36,407 nucleotides of DNA from Acidobacteriaceae bacterium (GCA_030040935.1 JASHSG010000134.1:1-36407), one strand, 5' to 3'. Counted from the stretch's first letter, positions 26,062-35,263 are shown. The notes: generated from the letters alone by a model not told the origin. Translations and numbers: made by a program.

Positions 26062-28107
26062 CTAGCGCTCGCTCTTACGCCAGTTGACCAGGTCGCCGAG
26101 CGTAGTGGTGGAGCTGGAGACGGGCGGCTTGTGCGGCTGGTCCCGCCTGGGGCTGGGAGCTTCAGGGGCAGGGCGAGCGGCTTCGCGAGTGGCGGCCGCG
26201 CGCAGACTGAGCCCAACTTTCTTCTCCTCGACGTTGATCTTGATGATCTTGAAGTCGTGCTCCAGTCCCTGCTCGAGCGGGGAATGGCCGTCGACCGGAT
26301 CACCGGCTTCGGAGATGTGGCAAAGGCCCTCAACGCCCTCGGCAATCTCGACGAACGCGCCGAATTGCGCGGTGCGCAGAATTTTGCCGTGAACGACGTC
26401 GCCGACGCGATGCGTGGCGAAGAAGCTCTCCCACACATCAGGCTGCAGCTGCTTGATGCCGAGCGAGAGGCGGCGATTCTGCGGCTCGACGCCGAGAACG
26501 ACGGCCTTGACTTTCTCGCCTTTCTTGACAATTTCAGACGGGTGCTTGACGCGCTTGGTCCAGCTGAGATTGGAGACATGGACGAGTCCGTCGATACCAT
26601 CTTCGATTTCGACGAAGGCGCCGAAGTCAGTGAGGTTGCGCACCCGGCCCTCGACGATAGCGCCAACGGGATATTTTTCGGTGAGGCTTTCCCAGGGATT
26701 CTCGAGGAGCTGCTTCATGCCGAGAGAGATGCGGCGGTCGGCGGGGTTGACGCTGAGAACGACGGTGTCGACTTCGTCGCCGGGCTTGACGAGCTTGGAG
26801 GGATGCTTGAGCCGCTTCGACCATGTCATCTCAGAGAGGTGAACCAGGCCTTCGATACCCTGCTCAAGCTCGACGAAAGCGCCGTAATCGGTGACAGAAA
26901 GGACACGCCCGTGCACCTTGGCGCCGACGGGATAACGGTCGGTGGCGTCGAGCCAGGGGTCCGGCGTCAACTGCTTGAACCCGAGCGAGACACGCTGCTT
27001 TTCCTTGTCGAATTTGAGAACCTTGACCTGGATTTCATCGCCGACGTTGACCAGGTCGCGAGGATGCGTGAGGCGTCCCCAACTCATGTCGGTGATGTGG
27101 AGAAGGCCGTCGATGCCGCCGAGGTCGACAAACGCGCCGTAGTCGGTGAGGTTCTTTACGGTGCCGGTGAGGACCGCGCCTTCTTCGAGGTGCTCCATGG
27201 TGGCGGAGCGCCTGGAATTCTGCGCTTCTTCGAGGATCTCCTTGCGGCTGACGACGACGTTCCCGCGCTTCTTGTTGAGCTTGATGACACGGACTTCGAT
27301 CTGCTGGCCGAGATAGGTGTCGAGATTTCGGACGGGGCGGATTTCAAGCTGTGAGCCGGGCAGGAAAGCCTTCATGCCGATATCGACGGTGAGCCCGCCC
27401 TTGACGCGGCTTACGACAGTTCCGGTGACGGGCGTTTTTTCGTTGGCCGCTTTCTCAATCGTGTCCCAGATGCGGAGGCGCTGAGCGCGCTCAAAGCTGA
27501 CCAGGTAGCCGCCTTCGGGCTCCTCGCGCTCGATGACGACGTCAATCATATCGCCCGGCTGGAACCTGACGGCGCCGGTGTGGTCGACAACCTGCTCCAG
27601 GGGCACGAGGCCCTCAGACTTGAGGCCGACATCGATGACCAGATATTTTTCGGTCTGCTTTTCGACCTTGCCGGGGACAATCTTGTCTCCATAAGCCTCG
27701 ACGGCGGCGGCCTCGGCGGCCTGCTCGCGTTCAAAGGCAGCCAGGGCCTCGGAGAAGTCGTCGGCCGGCTCGGCAGGATGAGGTTTGACGGCTGGGGCCT
27801 GTGGGGGCCCGGCGAGCGACGCAGCCGGCGGCGCGACGGCCACAGCAGGTTGCCCGGGCGCGGCGGGAGAAACCAGTGGTGTTGGCAGCTCGGATGGCGC
27901 AGCCTGAGCGGCAGGCTCGGTTAAGGCATCGGCGTCCAGCGTGGTTGCTTCGATAACAGAGGTGTTCTCGGGGTTGGACGTGGATTCAGGCGACGACTGG
28001 TCAATCCCCGGTAGAGGATCCAGATCGGTCGCAGGGTCAAGCGTTGGGCTTTCCAATTCGGTGTTCAGGGTTATGCTCTCAGTTTCGGGATTGAGGACGT
28101 TTGCCAT
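26062..28107 (-). CDS. rpsA: 30S ribosomal protein S1, N-terminally extended
   Basis: S1 captures mRNA on the 30S subunit. 681 residues against about 557 in E. coli. Six S1 OB-fold repeats follow one another: about 145-215 (KIVPGKVEKQTEKYLVIDVGLKSEG), 233-300 (TGTVVSRVKGGLTVDIGMKAFLPGS), 320-390 (GTVKNLTDYGAFVDLGGIDGLLH), 405-475, 492-562 and 580-648. A Lys/Arg/Pro tail ends in LGDLVNWRKSER. The extra length is a 115-130 residue Pro/Ala/Thr/Glu-rich, apparently disordered N-terminus (PLVSPAAPGQPAVAVAPPAASLAGPPQ). GGAGCAGG precedes the ATG. The promoter lies about 270 bases upstream, leaving a long leader suited to autoregulation. Confidence 0.95.
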   Translation of the reverse strand: MANVLNPETESITLNTELESPTLDPATDLDPLPGIDQSSPESTSNPENTSVIEATTLDADALTEPAAQAAPSELPTPLVSPAAPGQPAVAVAPPAASLAGPPQAPAVKPHPAEPADDFSEALAAFEREQAAEAAAVEAYGDKIVPGKVEKQTEKYLVIDVGLKSEGLVPLEQVVDHTGAVRFQPGDMIDVVIEREEPEGGYLVSFERAQRLRIWDTIEKAANEKTPVTGTVVSRVKGGLTVDIGMKAFLPGSQLEIRPVRNLDTYLGQQIEVRVIKLNKKRGNVVVSRKEILEEAQNSRRSATMEHLEEGAVLTGTVKNLTDYGAFVDLGGIDGLLHITDMSWGRLTHPRDLVNVGDEIQVKVLKFDKEKQRVSLGFKQLTPDPWLDATDRYPVGAKVHGRVLSVTDYGAFVELEQGIEGLVHLSEMTWSKRLKHPSKLVKPGDEVDTVVLSVNPADRRISLGMKQLLENPWESLTEKYPVGAIVEGRVRNLTDFGAFVEIEDGIDGLVHVSNLSWTKRVKHPSEIVKKGEKVKAVVLGVEPQNRRLSLGIKQLQPDVWESFFATHRVGDVVHGKILRTAQFGAFVEIAEGVEGLCHISEAGDPVDGHSPLEQGLEHDFKIIKINVEEKKVGLSLRAAATREAARPAPEAPSPRRDQPHKPPVSSSTTTLGDLVNWRKSER

Positions 28108-28382
28108 TACAGCCTGCTCCGGGACTGCGTGCTCCAGCGACAGATTGCTCCAGCCGCTGGGTGGCTCCCGCGCCGCCTTCCACGTTCCGGTCGCCTTCGG
28201 TTCCTTGACTTACCCCCGCGCCGCTTGACGCGCCGGTAATGTCATCCGCAGGAAAAGCCGCCCCCAACGTGTTGCACAGGGTGAACTGCGGCTGGTTTCC
28301 TTGGGAAACGCCGGCAGGCAACGGCTTGCTGGGAGTGCGGCCGCAACTCACTGCAGGAATCCGCGCAGGAAGCTACGCCTTG
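28108..28382 (-). promoter_or_regulatory. Long 5' leader of rpsA
   Basis: Between the promoter at 28383-28412 and the rpsA ATG there are about 270 untranslated bases. The overlapping 90-codon minus-strand ORF (28079-28351) has no protein signature. S1 represses its own translation in E. coli, so a structured leader is plausible, but I have not folded it. Confidence 0.4.
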
Positions 28383-28412
28383 AGTGTAGCAATCTCCGCA
28401 ATCGAGCGTCAA
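28383..28412 (-). promoter_or_regulatory. Candidate sigma-70 promoter of rpsA
   Basis: TTGACG (28412-28407), 18-base spacer, TACACT (28388-28383) on the minus strand. This is the best two-hexamer match in the window, with a predicted start near 28376. Confidence 0.6.
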
Positions 28413-28578
28413 TCGAGGTGGTCACAACAAATGAGTTAGGGGCAAACGGGTCAGGTGCGGCGCATGGAGACGAGAGACACGAGCCGGCGCGGGCAGAGGC
28501 GGGGAGGCCCCCTAAATCGAACGCGCGGGCAGCAGCAAAGCTCAGGCCGGAAATCCCTCTATACTGAAACGAACGGCG
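28413..28578 (+). other. Remainder of rpsA-HIT divergent intergenic region
   Basis: This 166-base stretch completes the roughly 470-base gap. It contains TATACT (28560-28565) 13 bases before the HIT-protein ATG, a likely -10 box giving a leader of only about 7 nt. There is no Shine-Dalgarno and nothing else is recognised. Confidence 0.4.
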
Positions 28579-29160
28579 ATGGATTACCTATTGACTCCGT
28601 GGCGTTATGCCTACGTTACTTCGGCGGAGAGAGCGGAGCGGCGCGGCGTGCCCGAGGCGCTGGAAGGCTGGCCGGGCGACCTGGGTTGCGTGTTTTGCAA
28701 CCTGATCGCCGCGATTGACTACGCGATTGCGAATGGGATGGATCGCGACAAGGCAGAAGCCGCCGGCGGCCTGGTTCTGCGGGCGAAGAGCTGTTTCATC
28801 TGCCTGAACGCGTTTCCGTACACGTCAGGACACGTGTTGGTAATGCCCTATGCCCACCTGGACCGGCTGGCCGCGCTGCCTGCGGGGACAGCGCACGAAC
28901 TGATGGACCTTGCGCAGCTCACCGAAGCCGTGCTCGAGCGAGTCTACACGCCGCACGGGTTGAACTTCGGAATGAATTTAGGCCAGGCAGCAGGAGCGGG
29001 CGTAGCCGGACACCTGCATTTGCACGCCATGCCGCGCTGGATGGGCGACACCAGCTTTATCACCACCGTGGCAGAGACGCGCGTACTGCCAGAAGACCTT
29101 GAGACGACCTGGAAGAGGCTGCGGGAAGCGTATGGAGAAATACAGAAGAGGGAGCCTTGA
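28579..29160 (+). CDS. HIT-family nucleotide hydrolase/phosphorylase
   Basis: Histidine-triad protein, 193 residues, probably acting on dinucleoside polyphosphates or AMP conjugates. The triad is GVAGHLHLHAMPRWMGD (H145, H147, H149). A CVFC pair (37-40), Cys72/Cys75 (SCFIC) and His93 (YAHLDRL) suggest the zinc-containing branch close to AP4A phosphorylase-like HIT proteins. SGHVLVMPYAHLDRLAAL is typical. A small insertion (AIDYAIANGMDRDKAEAAGGLVL) precedes the catalytic domain. The ATG has no Shine-Dalgarno, with a TATACT box just upstream. It stands alone between rpsA and purS. Confidence 0.9.
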   Translation: MDYLLTPWRYAYVTSAERAERRGVPEALEGWPGDLGCVFCNLIAAIDYAIANGMDRDKAEAAGGLVLRAKSCFICLNAFPYTSGHVLVMPYAHLDRLAALPAGTAHELMDLAQLTEAVLERVYTPHGLNFGMNLGQAAGAGVAGHLHLHAMPRWMGDTSFITTVAETRVLPEDLETTWKRLREAYGEIQKREP

Positions 29161-29328
29161 CTAAGACCGGCCGCATAAATCGCGTGTTGAAGGGCCACGG
29201 CCTGAGCGCCTGTCGAGCGGGTAAGCGGCATGCCGCGAAATCGGAATAAACGTTGCGGCTTTCCGCGGCTGAAGGACGTGCGATCATCGCATCAGAGTGC
29301 TTATGCGACCAGCTTCGGTCCGAGCTCT

Positions 29329-29334
29329 TATAAT
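29329..29334 (+). promoter_or_regulatory. -10 box of purS (TATAAT)
   Basis: A perfect TATAAT sits 8 bases before the purS ATG; the expected start site lies within a few bases of the start codon. The -35 region is poor. Confidence 0.5.
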
Positions 29335-29342
29335 TGGGGACC

Positions 29343-29591
29343 ATGAAAGCGCATGTCTATGTCACGCTGAAGACATCGGTCCTCGACCCGCAGGGCCAGA
29401 CGATCCACAACGCTCTTCGCAAGATCGGATTTGCCGAGGTTACGTCTGTGCGTCAGGGCAAGTACTTCGCGCTTTCCCTCGCCGACGGTCTCGAATCGGA
29501 GGCCGCTCGCACTGAAGTCGAGCGCATCGCCCGCGAGGTCCTGACCAACCCAGTCATTGAGGAATACACCTACCGCATCGAGGAGCAGTAA
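29343..29591 (+). CDS. purS: Phosphoribosylformylglycinamidine synthase subunit PurS
   Basis: Small subunit of the FGAM synthetase complex (PurS-PurQ-PurL) of purine synthesis, needed for ammonia transfer between PurQ and PurL. 82 residues. It opens MKAHVYVTLKTSVLDPQGQTIHNALRKIGF, then VRQGKYFALSLADG and VLTNPVIEEYTYRIEE, all standard for PurS. The track starts at 29334, but the ATG at 29343 gives the family N-terminus. GGGG lies 3 bases before the start, which is too close for a normal ribosome-binding site. Neither purQ nor purL follows; the gene is isolated here. Confidence 0.94.
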   Translation: MKAHVYVTLKTSVLDPQGQTIHNALRKIGFAEVTSVRQGKYFALSLADGLESEAARTEVERIAREVLTNPVIEEYTYRIEEQ

Positions 29592-30042
29592 GGCGCGCCA
29601 GGAACACCGGATTCTGCCGCTCGCCATCTGCCCCAGGCCCACGATTCGATGGCCCTCGCTGCGGCGTGCCGGATTCGAAGCCGGTGCGGCGGGATCCATA
29701 GGCTCGCGAGGCGCCGCAAGCGACGGGAACGGCGGCCTGCGCACTGACCAGTGCGTTACACCGATTTCCAGTCCCGCCTGATTTCAGGAAAAAGTCGCGA
29801 AAAGTTTACGCTGCCGGAGAAAAATTACACACTCCAGCCGGGCCTGAAACGGTCCAGATTTCCAAAGTTGAGACGATTTCCACACCGTAATATCTCCCCT
29901 TTGAGCGTGATAATGGTGTCGACTGCGACGCCGCCTTTTTGGCAGGATGATTGCTTCACGTTAGCGAAGAAGTTCTCCTCGAAGCCGACCGGAGAGTTGG
30001 TTTTCGGGCGCACCGCACTTCAGCGACGCTCGGGGGTTCTCA
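29592..30042 (+). other. Intergenic region after purS
   Basis: About 450 bases in which purQ would be expected but is not found. The ORFs (29557-29781, 29751-30134, 29825-30013) show no protein-like character. No repeat or terminator with a T-run is visible. Confidence 0.45.
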
Positions 30043-30297
30043 ATGTCAGATCGAAAGGTTCGCCGATGGCGCCTCGCAGCCGCTTCGCCGGCGCTGCCGG
30101 CGACGCTTCTCCCTTTGAATGGCTATGCGGCTGAGTCCGCCAAGCTCAGTGCTCCTGAAGCGCCCCGCGCAGAATGGGCCGCCGAGGCAATTGTCAATCT
30201 CAGGCACGTGGTCGCTGGCATCACGATTGCGCTCGTGATTGAAGGTGCGATCGCGTTCGCAATCATTGCCACCTGGAATCTCTGGCACATTCGCTAG
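30043..30297 (+). CDS. Small single-span membrane protein, hypothetical
   Basis: 84 residues. A basic N-terminus (MSDRKVRRWRLAAA) is followed by an Ala/Pro-rich stretch and one clear C-terminal membrane helix (VVAGITIALVIEGAIAFAIIATWNLW). The ATG is preceded by GGGGG at about 6 bases, which supports translation. No family is recognised. It converges with the TonB-like gene. Confidence 0.45.
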   Translation: MSDRKVRRWRLAAASPALPATLLPLNGYAAESAKLSAPEAPRAEWAAEAIVNLRHVVAGITIALVIEGAIAFAIIATWNLWHIR

Positions 30298-30424
30298 CCA
30301 GCGTAGATCACCAGCTAAAGTCTCAGACTGCCGCGAGACAGGCGCTTTCGCGCTCGACTCAATCGCTTCCTTCCACTTCCGTGGAGTTTTCCTGAAGCTC
30401 CTGGTCCGAAGCAATCGTCATGCC

Positions 30425-31099
30425 CTAGCCATCAACCGGATACTGTGGATCGAACGGAAAGACGATTTCCGCCACAGTCGCAACCGCCTTGCCATTCACC
30501 GTCGCCGGCTGAAATCGCCACGTCTTCACCGTGTCCAGCACAATCTGGTCGAGGCGATTCCCCAAGCCTTTCATCAGGGCTTCGCTGACGACGGCACCCT
30601 CTTCATCCACCTTCACATCCACCACAATCTTCATCTCGACCGGCGGCAAGAGCGCGCCATCGGTTACAGTCGGCCTGGGCGCGAATATGGGAAACGCGGG
30701 CCTCGCATTTTGGTTGTCGATCCCATTCCCATTCGCAGCGCTGCCGCGTCCCTCGCCGGCTCGCGGTGTCGAGGGAGCGCCGCCCCCCGCATCGTTTTGC
30801 GGGCGCAGCTGTCTCATCGTCAGCGCAGGGGGGACGGCCGCATCCGCGTACCGCTCCGGCTTTTCCACATCCGCCGCGGTCTGCCTGGCTGGCAGGGGAA
30901 CTTTAACCGCATGCGCCCCGCCCGCAACTTCAAGCGCTGCGACGGTCACATCGTCAGAACTCTCCCGGAGCCTGAATCCGGCCAGCGCGCCCATCAGAAC
31001 TACCAGCGCCAGCCCGCACAGGTGAACCGCCAGCGACATCGCGACGATCCGCAGTTCGCGCGCGGCGTGATTTCTATCAATTCGCAACTGGCTCCTCAC
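30425..31099 (-). CDS. TonB-family energy transducer
   Basis: Periplasm-spanning protein that couples the proton motive force to outer-membrane receptors. 224 residues. The N-terminal anchor is IVAMSLAVHLCGLALVVLMGALAGF. A Pro/Ala/Gly-rich spacer follows (about 70-150), and then a TonB C-terminal domain (EMKIVVDVKVDEEGAVVSEALMKGLGNRLDQIVLDTVKTWRFQPATVNGKAV, then VFPFDPQYPVDG). The spacer is short for a classical TonB, so it may serve a specialised receptor. The start is GTG at 31099; an internal TTG at 31087 directly after AGGAG is an alternative. No ExbBD or TonB-dependent receptor lies alongside. Confidence 0.87.
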   Translation of the reverse strand: MRSQLRIDRNHAARELRIVAMSLAVHLCGLALVVLMGALAGFRLRESSDDVTVAALEVAGGAHAVKVPLPARQTAADVEKPERYADAAVPPALTMRQLRPQNDAGGGAPSTPRAGEGRGSAANGNGIDNQNARPAFPIFAPRPTVTDGALLPPVEMKIVVDVKVDEEGAVVSEALMKGLGNRLDQIVLDTVKTWRFQPATVNGKAVATVAEIVFPFDPQYPVDG

Positions 31100-31181
31100 A
31101 TGGGCAACGAACGATCGGTGCGATTATTTTCGCACAGATCCGATTCCGTCATCATCGACCCGTTGCGGCGCGGATGGAGCA

Positions 31182-31754
31182 ATGAAATGGAGTAAATTGA
31201 AGGTTTACAGGATGCTCCAGTCGACCGAAAAATCGAGCCTCGCGGGCGGCCTAGAAATGTTTCATACCGAAACGGGCCGATCGCTACTCGACCTCGTAGA
31301 TGAATCGCCCGTATTGCTTATCTTTCTTCGCCATTTTGCCTGTGCATTTTGCGCGCAGACTCTGGACCGGGTCTCCCAGTTGCTGCCGCAAATCGCGGCC
31401 AAGGGAGTGCGGCCTGTATTCGTCCATCTCGGCTCTCGTGAGCGCGCAAAACCCTATTTCGACTACTACAATTTGTCCGACATTGAAAGGATCAGCAATC
31501 CCGATGCTACTCTCTATCGGCTTCCCGCCTTTGGCTTGTCGCGCACCAACCCTTATCTGCACTTTTTCAATCTCACTGTCTGGAAGGGCTGGCTCAAGGG
31601 CGCGATGTTCAAGTACGGAATCGGCATGATCAAGGAAGACGCGGAGCAGATGCCAGGAGTCTTCTTCCTGAAGGACCGGAAGATTGTGCGCGCTTTTCGC
31701 CATCGCACAATAGCCGATGAGCCGGACTACCTGAAGCTGATCGGTGCGGGGTAA
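31182..31754 (+). CDS. Peroxiredoxin-like (AhpC/TSA 2, PRXL2-type) protein
   Basis: Thioredoxin-fold redox protein, 190 residues, without a signal peptide. The active-site-like motif FLRHFACAFCAQTLDRVSQLLPQIAAKGVRPVFVHLG contains CAFC (about residues 52-55), followed by FDYYNLSDIERISNPDATLYRLPAFGL and VFFLKDRKIVRAFRHRTIADEPDYLKL. This is the usual layout of the AhpC/TSA-like PRXL2 group; peroxide reduction is likely but unproven. The ATG at 31182 has GGAG only 2 bases away; an ATG at 31212 preceded by AAGG is an alternative start. It is divergent from the TonB-like gene. Confidence 0.85.
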   Translation: MKWSKLKVYRMLQSTEKSSLAGGLEMFHTETGRSLLDLVDESPVLLIFLRHFACAFCAQTLDRVSQLLPQIAAKGVRPVFVHLGSRERAKPYFDYYNLSDIERISNPDATLYRLPAFGLSRTNPYLHFFNLTVWKGWLKGAMFKYGIGMIKEDAEQMPGVFFLKDRKIVRAFRHRTIADEPDYLKLIGAG

Positions 31755-31776
31755 GGCCCACCGGCGCGCGATGCGA

Positions 31777-33123
31777 TCACCGAGAGCCGGGCGCAGGGAG
31801 CGGCACAGGCAGCTGAAACACCTGAATGGCGCCCGCATCGACGATGGCCACGCGCTGCCCTGACGGCGAAATTGCAACATTGCCGCCGCCATCGAACATC
31901 GGCGTCGAAGGCGACTCCAGCACGATCTTGCCATCGGCCGCATCAAAGACCTTGACCACCTGACCTTGAAAATCCCGCGCGCCGATCAAGCGCTTATAAC
32001 GGTCGACGGGATGCTTAAGGAGGAGCGTTTCCCGCGCCACGCGCGAACCGTTTGGCGCAATGACCAGCAGCGGAAAGATCGCATTCATGGCGATCCTCGA
32101 CTCCCAAAGCGAAACGCCGTAGCTCAACATCGCCCTGAGTATCCATCCATTTTGCGGATCGCACGCGCTAAGCAGCAATTCCGTTTCGGAGAGAAAGCCA
32201 TACTGCGGAGAGCATGTCGACTCGACGCGAGCCAGCTCTCTCTCACCGCCCGAAAAGCCAATCAGCTTGAGAAGCCATCGATTGGCTCCGTCTCGCGAAT
32301 CCTCAACATAACCTTCGGAATTCATAGGCCAATCTGAGGCCTGAGATGTCCACTGCGTCCGACTGACGAGCATCACCTGGCCCGATGCGACCTTGGCGGT
32401 GCGCGCGACAAGAACGCTTGGCTCGCCGAGCTTACGTTGATCAGTTGCCGCCGCCGGCGGCTCTGTAACGATTGGTCCCGAGTGGTTGGGCAGCTGCGAT
32501 AAACTTGCGGGCTCGAGCGCGTTGGTGATCATCACCTGTTTTCCGGGATCCATCTCGATCCAGAGCAGCCGGCCCGGGAGACGCAAGTACGGTTTCATCT
32601 GCAGCTGCTCATCTCCTTCATCCAGTCCATCAGGAACACGCAGCAAGAAATGTCGATTGTTGAGCATCCATAAGTAGCGCGAACGATCAGGCACGATCCA
32701 AGTGGCCCGGGACTCGACTTTGCCGCTCGAAAGCGACAGCACGAGAGCCTGAATCTGTTGCTTTTTGTCACCTGAATTTTCATCGGCATCGCGCTGCAAG
32801 AGCCCCGACACCCGAAAAGTGAATAGAATTCGATCTTCGTCGAGGAAATCAAGGCTCACCAGGCTCTGGTGGCGCAGAAAGTAGTTCTTCCCGGGAATGG
32901 AAAAGCCCAGCGGGCCTAGACCAATCGTGAAAGAGGGCGGCGAGCTGGGATTGTCTGGATACCTTTCAAAGATCCTTGGCGGCGGGCCGACGCCGGACGG
33001 CATCGGAGGAAGCCGGAAACCGGACTGCGCGCGGACGCAGGATCCGCCGGCCAGCAGGAGGCACAAAGCCGATAAACCTGAGAGAATGCGCACTTGACCA
33101 ACGATGAATTCAATCTCCGGCAT
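31777..33123 (-). CDS. Secreted hypothetical protein, propeller-like repeats
   Basis: About 448 residues, not recognised by name. A signal peptide lies near the start (VRILSGLSALCLLLAGGSCVRA). The mature part has repeated short beta motifs (LVSLDFLDEDRILFTFRVSG, YLWMLNNRHFLLRVPDG, GEPSVLVARTAKVASGQVMLVSR, GNVAISPSGQRVAIVDAGAIQVFQLP). These resemble blades of a beta-propeller that reads out values with text-like constants, but no catalytic motif appears. It is probably periplasmic or surface-exposed. The start is uncertain: the ATG at 33123 is chosen over the track start at 33159, and a GTG right before the signal is also possible. It converges with the peroxiredoxin-like gene. Confidence 0.68.
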   Translation of the reverse strand: MPEIEFIVGQVRILSGLSALCLLLAGGSCVRAQSGFRLPPMPSGVGPPPRIFERYPDNPSSPPSFTIGLGPLGFSIPGKNYFLRHQSLVSLDFLDEDRILFTFRVSGLLQRDADENSGDKKQQIQALVLSLSSGKVESRATWIVPDRSRYLWMLNNRHFLLRVPDGLDEGDEQLQMKPYLRLPGRLLWIEMDPGKQVMITNALEPASLSQLPNHSGPIVTEPPAAATDQRKLGEPSVLVARTAKVASGQVMLVSRTQWTSQASDWPMNSEGYVEDSRDGANRWLLKLIGFSGGERELARVESTCSPQYGFLSETELLLSACDPQNGWILRAMLSYGVSLWESRIAMNAIFPLLVIAPNGSRVARETLLLKHPVDRYKRLIGARDFQGQVVKVFDAADGKIVLESPSTPMFDGGGNVAISPSGQRVAIVDAGAIQVFQLPVPLPAPGSR

Positions 33124-33166
33124 GCCTGGCGCGCGAAGAGGGGGACGCTTCGTAAGCACTGTTATA

Positions 33167-33197
33167 CGCCCTTAAAACGGACTATGTTTTTGCGGCA
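33167..33197. repeat. AAAAC/GTTTT stem-loop motif, copy 2
   Basis: CGCCCTTAAAACGGACTATG followed by TTTTTGCGGC. AAAAC pairs with GTTTT around GGACTAT. It matches the motif at 23666-23697 apart from loop length and the flanking pair. Confidence 0.4.
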
Positions 33198-33367
33198 GGC
33201 GCGGACGGAGTTCGCGGCTATTCATTCCACCCGTGAAACAGAGACGAGTCTCCACATGCACGAATCGGGATCGGGCGCCTCACGGACCGCCTTGAGGAGC
33301 CGATCGTGAGCAGAGCCGGGATCCAGGTTCCACCTTTGGGGAACAGCGGAGGCGGGCTCAAGTCGCA

Positions 33368-33373
33368 TAAAAT
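33368..33373 (+). promoter_or_regulatory. Possible -10 box of glmS (TAAAAT)
   Basis: TAAAAT ends 6 bases before the glmS ATG, so transcription should begin at about the start codon. The only GGAGG upstream is about 27 bases away, too far to act as ribosome-binding site. Confidence 0.4.
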
Positions 33374-33379
33374 CATAGA

Positions 33380-35263
33380 ATGTGCGGGATCGTTGGCTAC
33401 GTCGGTAAAAAGAAAGTCGTTCCGGTGATCATCGAGGGGCTAAGGCGCCTCGAATACCGGGGTTACGACTCGGCAGGCATTGCTGTCGGCGCTCCCGGCC
33501 ACAAGAAGCTGGAGCTTCGGCGCGCCGCGGGCAAGCTGGGGAATCTCGAAGAGGTTCTGCGCGAGCATTCGCTCGAGGGCACCTTCGGAATCGGGCACAC
33601 GCGCTGGGCTACGCACGGACGACCAACCGAAGAGAACGCACATCCCCACCGCGACTGCACGGGCCGCATCGTAGTGGTTCATAACGGCATTGTCGAAAAC
33701 TATCTTGAGTTGAAGCGCGGGCTCACCGCGCAGGGGCACAAGTTCGTCACCGAGACCGACACCGAGATCATTGCGCACCTGATCGAACAAGTTCAGAAGG
33801 ATGCGGATGCGGCGGGCAAACCAGTTCCTCTTGAGGCTGCCGTGCGTTGCGCCGTTAAGCGGCTAACGGGCGCGTTTGCACTTGGCGTTCTCTCGGCCGC
33901 TGAGCCCGACAAGATCGTCGCCGCACGGCTCGGCCCTCCGGTGATCGTCGGCGTGGGCGAGGGCGAGTCGTTTGTCGCCAGCGACGTTCCCGGGATTCTG
34001 CACCACACGCGCAAAGTCTACTTCCTCGCCGATGGCGACGTCGCGGTGCTCAAGCCGGAAGGCGTCACGCTGACGGATTTCGATGGCAGGCCGATTGAGC
34101 GCGAGCTGCAACACATTCAATGGGATCCTATCCAGGCGGAAAAGGGCGGCTACAAGCATTTCATGCTCAAGGAAATCTGGGAACAGCCGCGCGCCGTCAC
34201 TGACACCACGCTCGGCCGCGTCTCGCTCGACTCCGGCAAAGTTTTTCTCGGCGAAATGGAGATTGCAGACGAGGAGCTCGCCCGCGCGAGGAGCATCAGC
34301 ATCGCCGCCTGCGGCACCAGCTGGCACGCGGGGCTCACCGGCAAATACATGATCGAGCGGCTGGCCCGCCTGCCGGTTGATGTTGATTACGCAAGCGAGT
34401 ACCGCTATCGCGATCCCATCGCGGGGCCGAACACGCTCGGCCTGCTCATCACTCAGTCGGGAGAAACCGCCGACACGCTCGCCGCGCAGCGCGAAATGAA
34501 GGCCCTGGGCTCGAAGACCGTGGCCATTTGCAACGTGGTCGGCGCCATGGTTGCGCGCGAAGCTCACGGCGCGATCTATACACACGCGGGACCGGAGATC
34601 GGCGTGGCCTCGACCAAAGCGTTTACCTCGCAACTTACAGCGCTGTTCCTGCTGGCGATGAAGCTCGGGCAGTTGCGCGGCCACCTCGACATCGAGCAAT
34701 CTGTGATGCTGATCGAGGAATTGAGCCGTATTCCGGTCAAGATTGAAGAAGTGCTTCGCGGCTGCTCGGGGCAGTGCGAGGCGCTGGCGAAGGATTTCTC
34801 GACGGCGCGCGACTTCCTCTATCTGGGGCGCGGCATTCACTTCCCCATCGCGCTCGAGGGCGCGCTCAAGCTCAAGGAAATCTCGTACATTCACGCCGAG
34901 GGCTACCCGGCAGGCGAAATGAAGCACGGACCCAATGCGCTGATTGACGAAACGCTGCCCGTGGTCGTGCTGGCGACCCGCGATGAAGCCGATCCGGCGT
35001 CAGTGCTTCGCTACGAGAAGACTCTCTCAAATATTCAGGAAGTGACTGCGCGCAGCGGGCGCGTGATTGCGGTGGCGACCCAGGGCGATGAGACGATCGG
35101 CGGATTGGTAGAGCACGTCATTGCGATTCCGCCGGCGCCGGAGCTGCTCTCGCCGCTGATCGAGATTGTCCCGCTTCAGCTGCTGGCGTATTACATCGCC
35201 GTTCGGCGCGGCTGCGACGTGGACCAGCCGCGGAATCTGGCGAAGAGCGTGACGGTGGAGTAG
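33380..35263 (+). CDS. glmS: Glutamine-fructose-6-phosphate aminotransferase
   Basis: Makes glucosamine 6-phosphate for peptidoglycan and lipopolysaccharide from fructose 6-phosphate and glutamine. 627 residues; E. coli GlmS has about 609. The N-terminal class II amidotransferase domain has catalytic Cys2 and [33 protein letters not shown], then [18 protein letters not shown]. Two SIS sugar-binding domains follow, with SCGTSWHAG-like ([12 protein letters not shown]), [12 protein letters not shown] and [19 protein letters not shown]. The C-terminus LAKSVTVE is conserved. No Shine-Dalgarno is visible and no glmM partner is adjacent. No glmS ribozyme structure is evident upstream. Confidence 0.97.
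   Translation: MCGIVGYVGKKKVVPVIIEGLRRLEYRGYDSAGIAVGAPGHKKLELRRAAGKLGNLEEVLREHSLEGTFGIGHTRWATHGRPTEENAHPHRDCTGRIVVVHNGIVENYLELKRGLTAQGHKFVTETDTEIIAHLIEQVQKDADAAGKPVPLEAAVRCAVKRLTGAFALGVLSAAEPDKIVAARLGPPVIVGVGEGESFVASDVPGILHHTRKVYFLADGDVAVLKPEGVTLTDFDGRPIERELQHIQWDPIQAEKGGYKHFMLKEIWEQPRAVTDTTLGRVSLDSGKVFLGEMEIADEELARARSISIAACGTSWHAGLTGKYMIERLARLPVDVDYASEYRYRDPIAGPNTLGLLITQSGETADTLAAQREMKALGSKTVAICNVVGAMVAREAHGAIYTHAGPEIGVASTKAFTSQLTALFLLAMKLGQLRGHLDIEQSVMLIEELSRIPVKIEEVLRGCSGQCEALAKDFSTARDFLYLGRGIHFPIALEGALKLKEISYIHAEGYPAGEMKHGPNALIDETLPVVVLATRDEADPASVLRYEKTLSNIQEVTARSGRVIAVATQGDETIGGLVEHVIAIPPAPELLSPLIEIVPLQLLAYYIAVRRGCDVDQPRNLAKSVTVE

Noticed and set aside
26002-27354. Plus-strand ORF of 450 codons
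   Set aside because: Antisense shadow of rpsA; its repeated pattern mirrors the S1 repeats.
33160-33379. glmS ribozyme upstream of glmS
   Set aside because: The conserved ribozyme core is not recognisable, and the gene appears to have almost no leader.
33863-34927. Minus-strand ORF of 354 codons
   Set aside because: Antisense to glmS, which is unambiguous.
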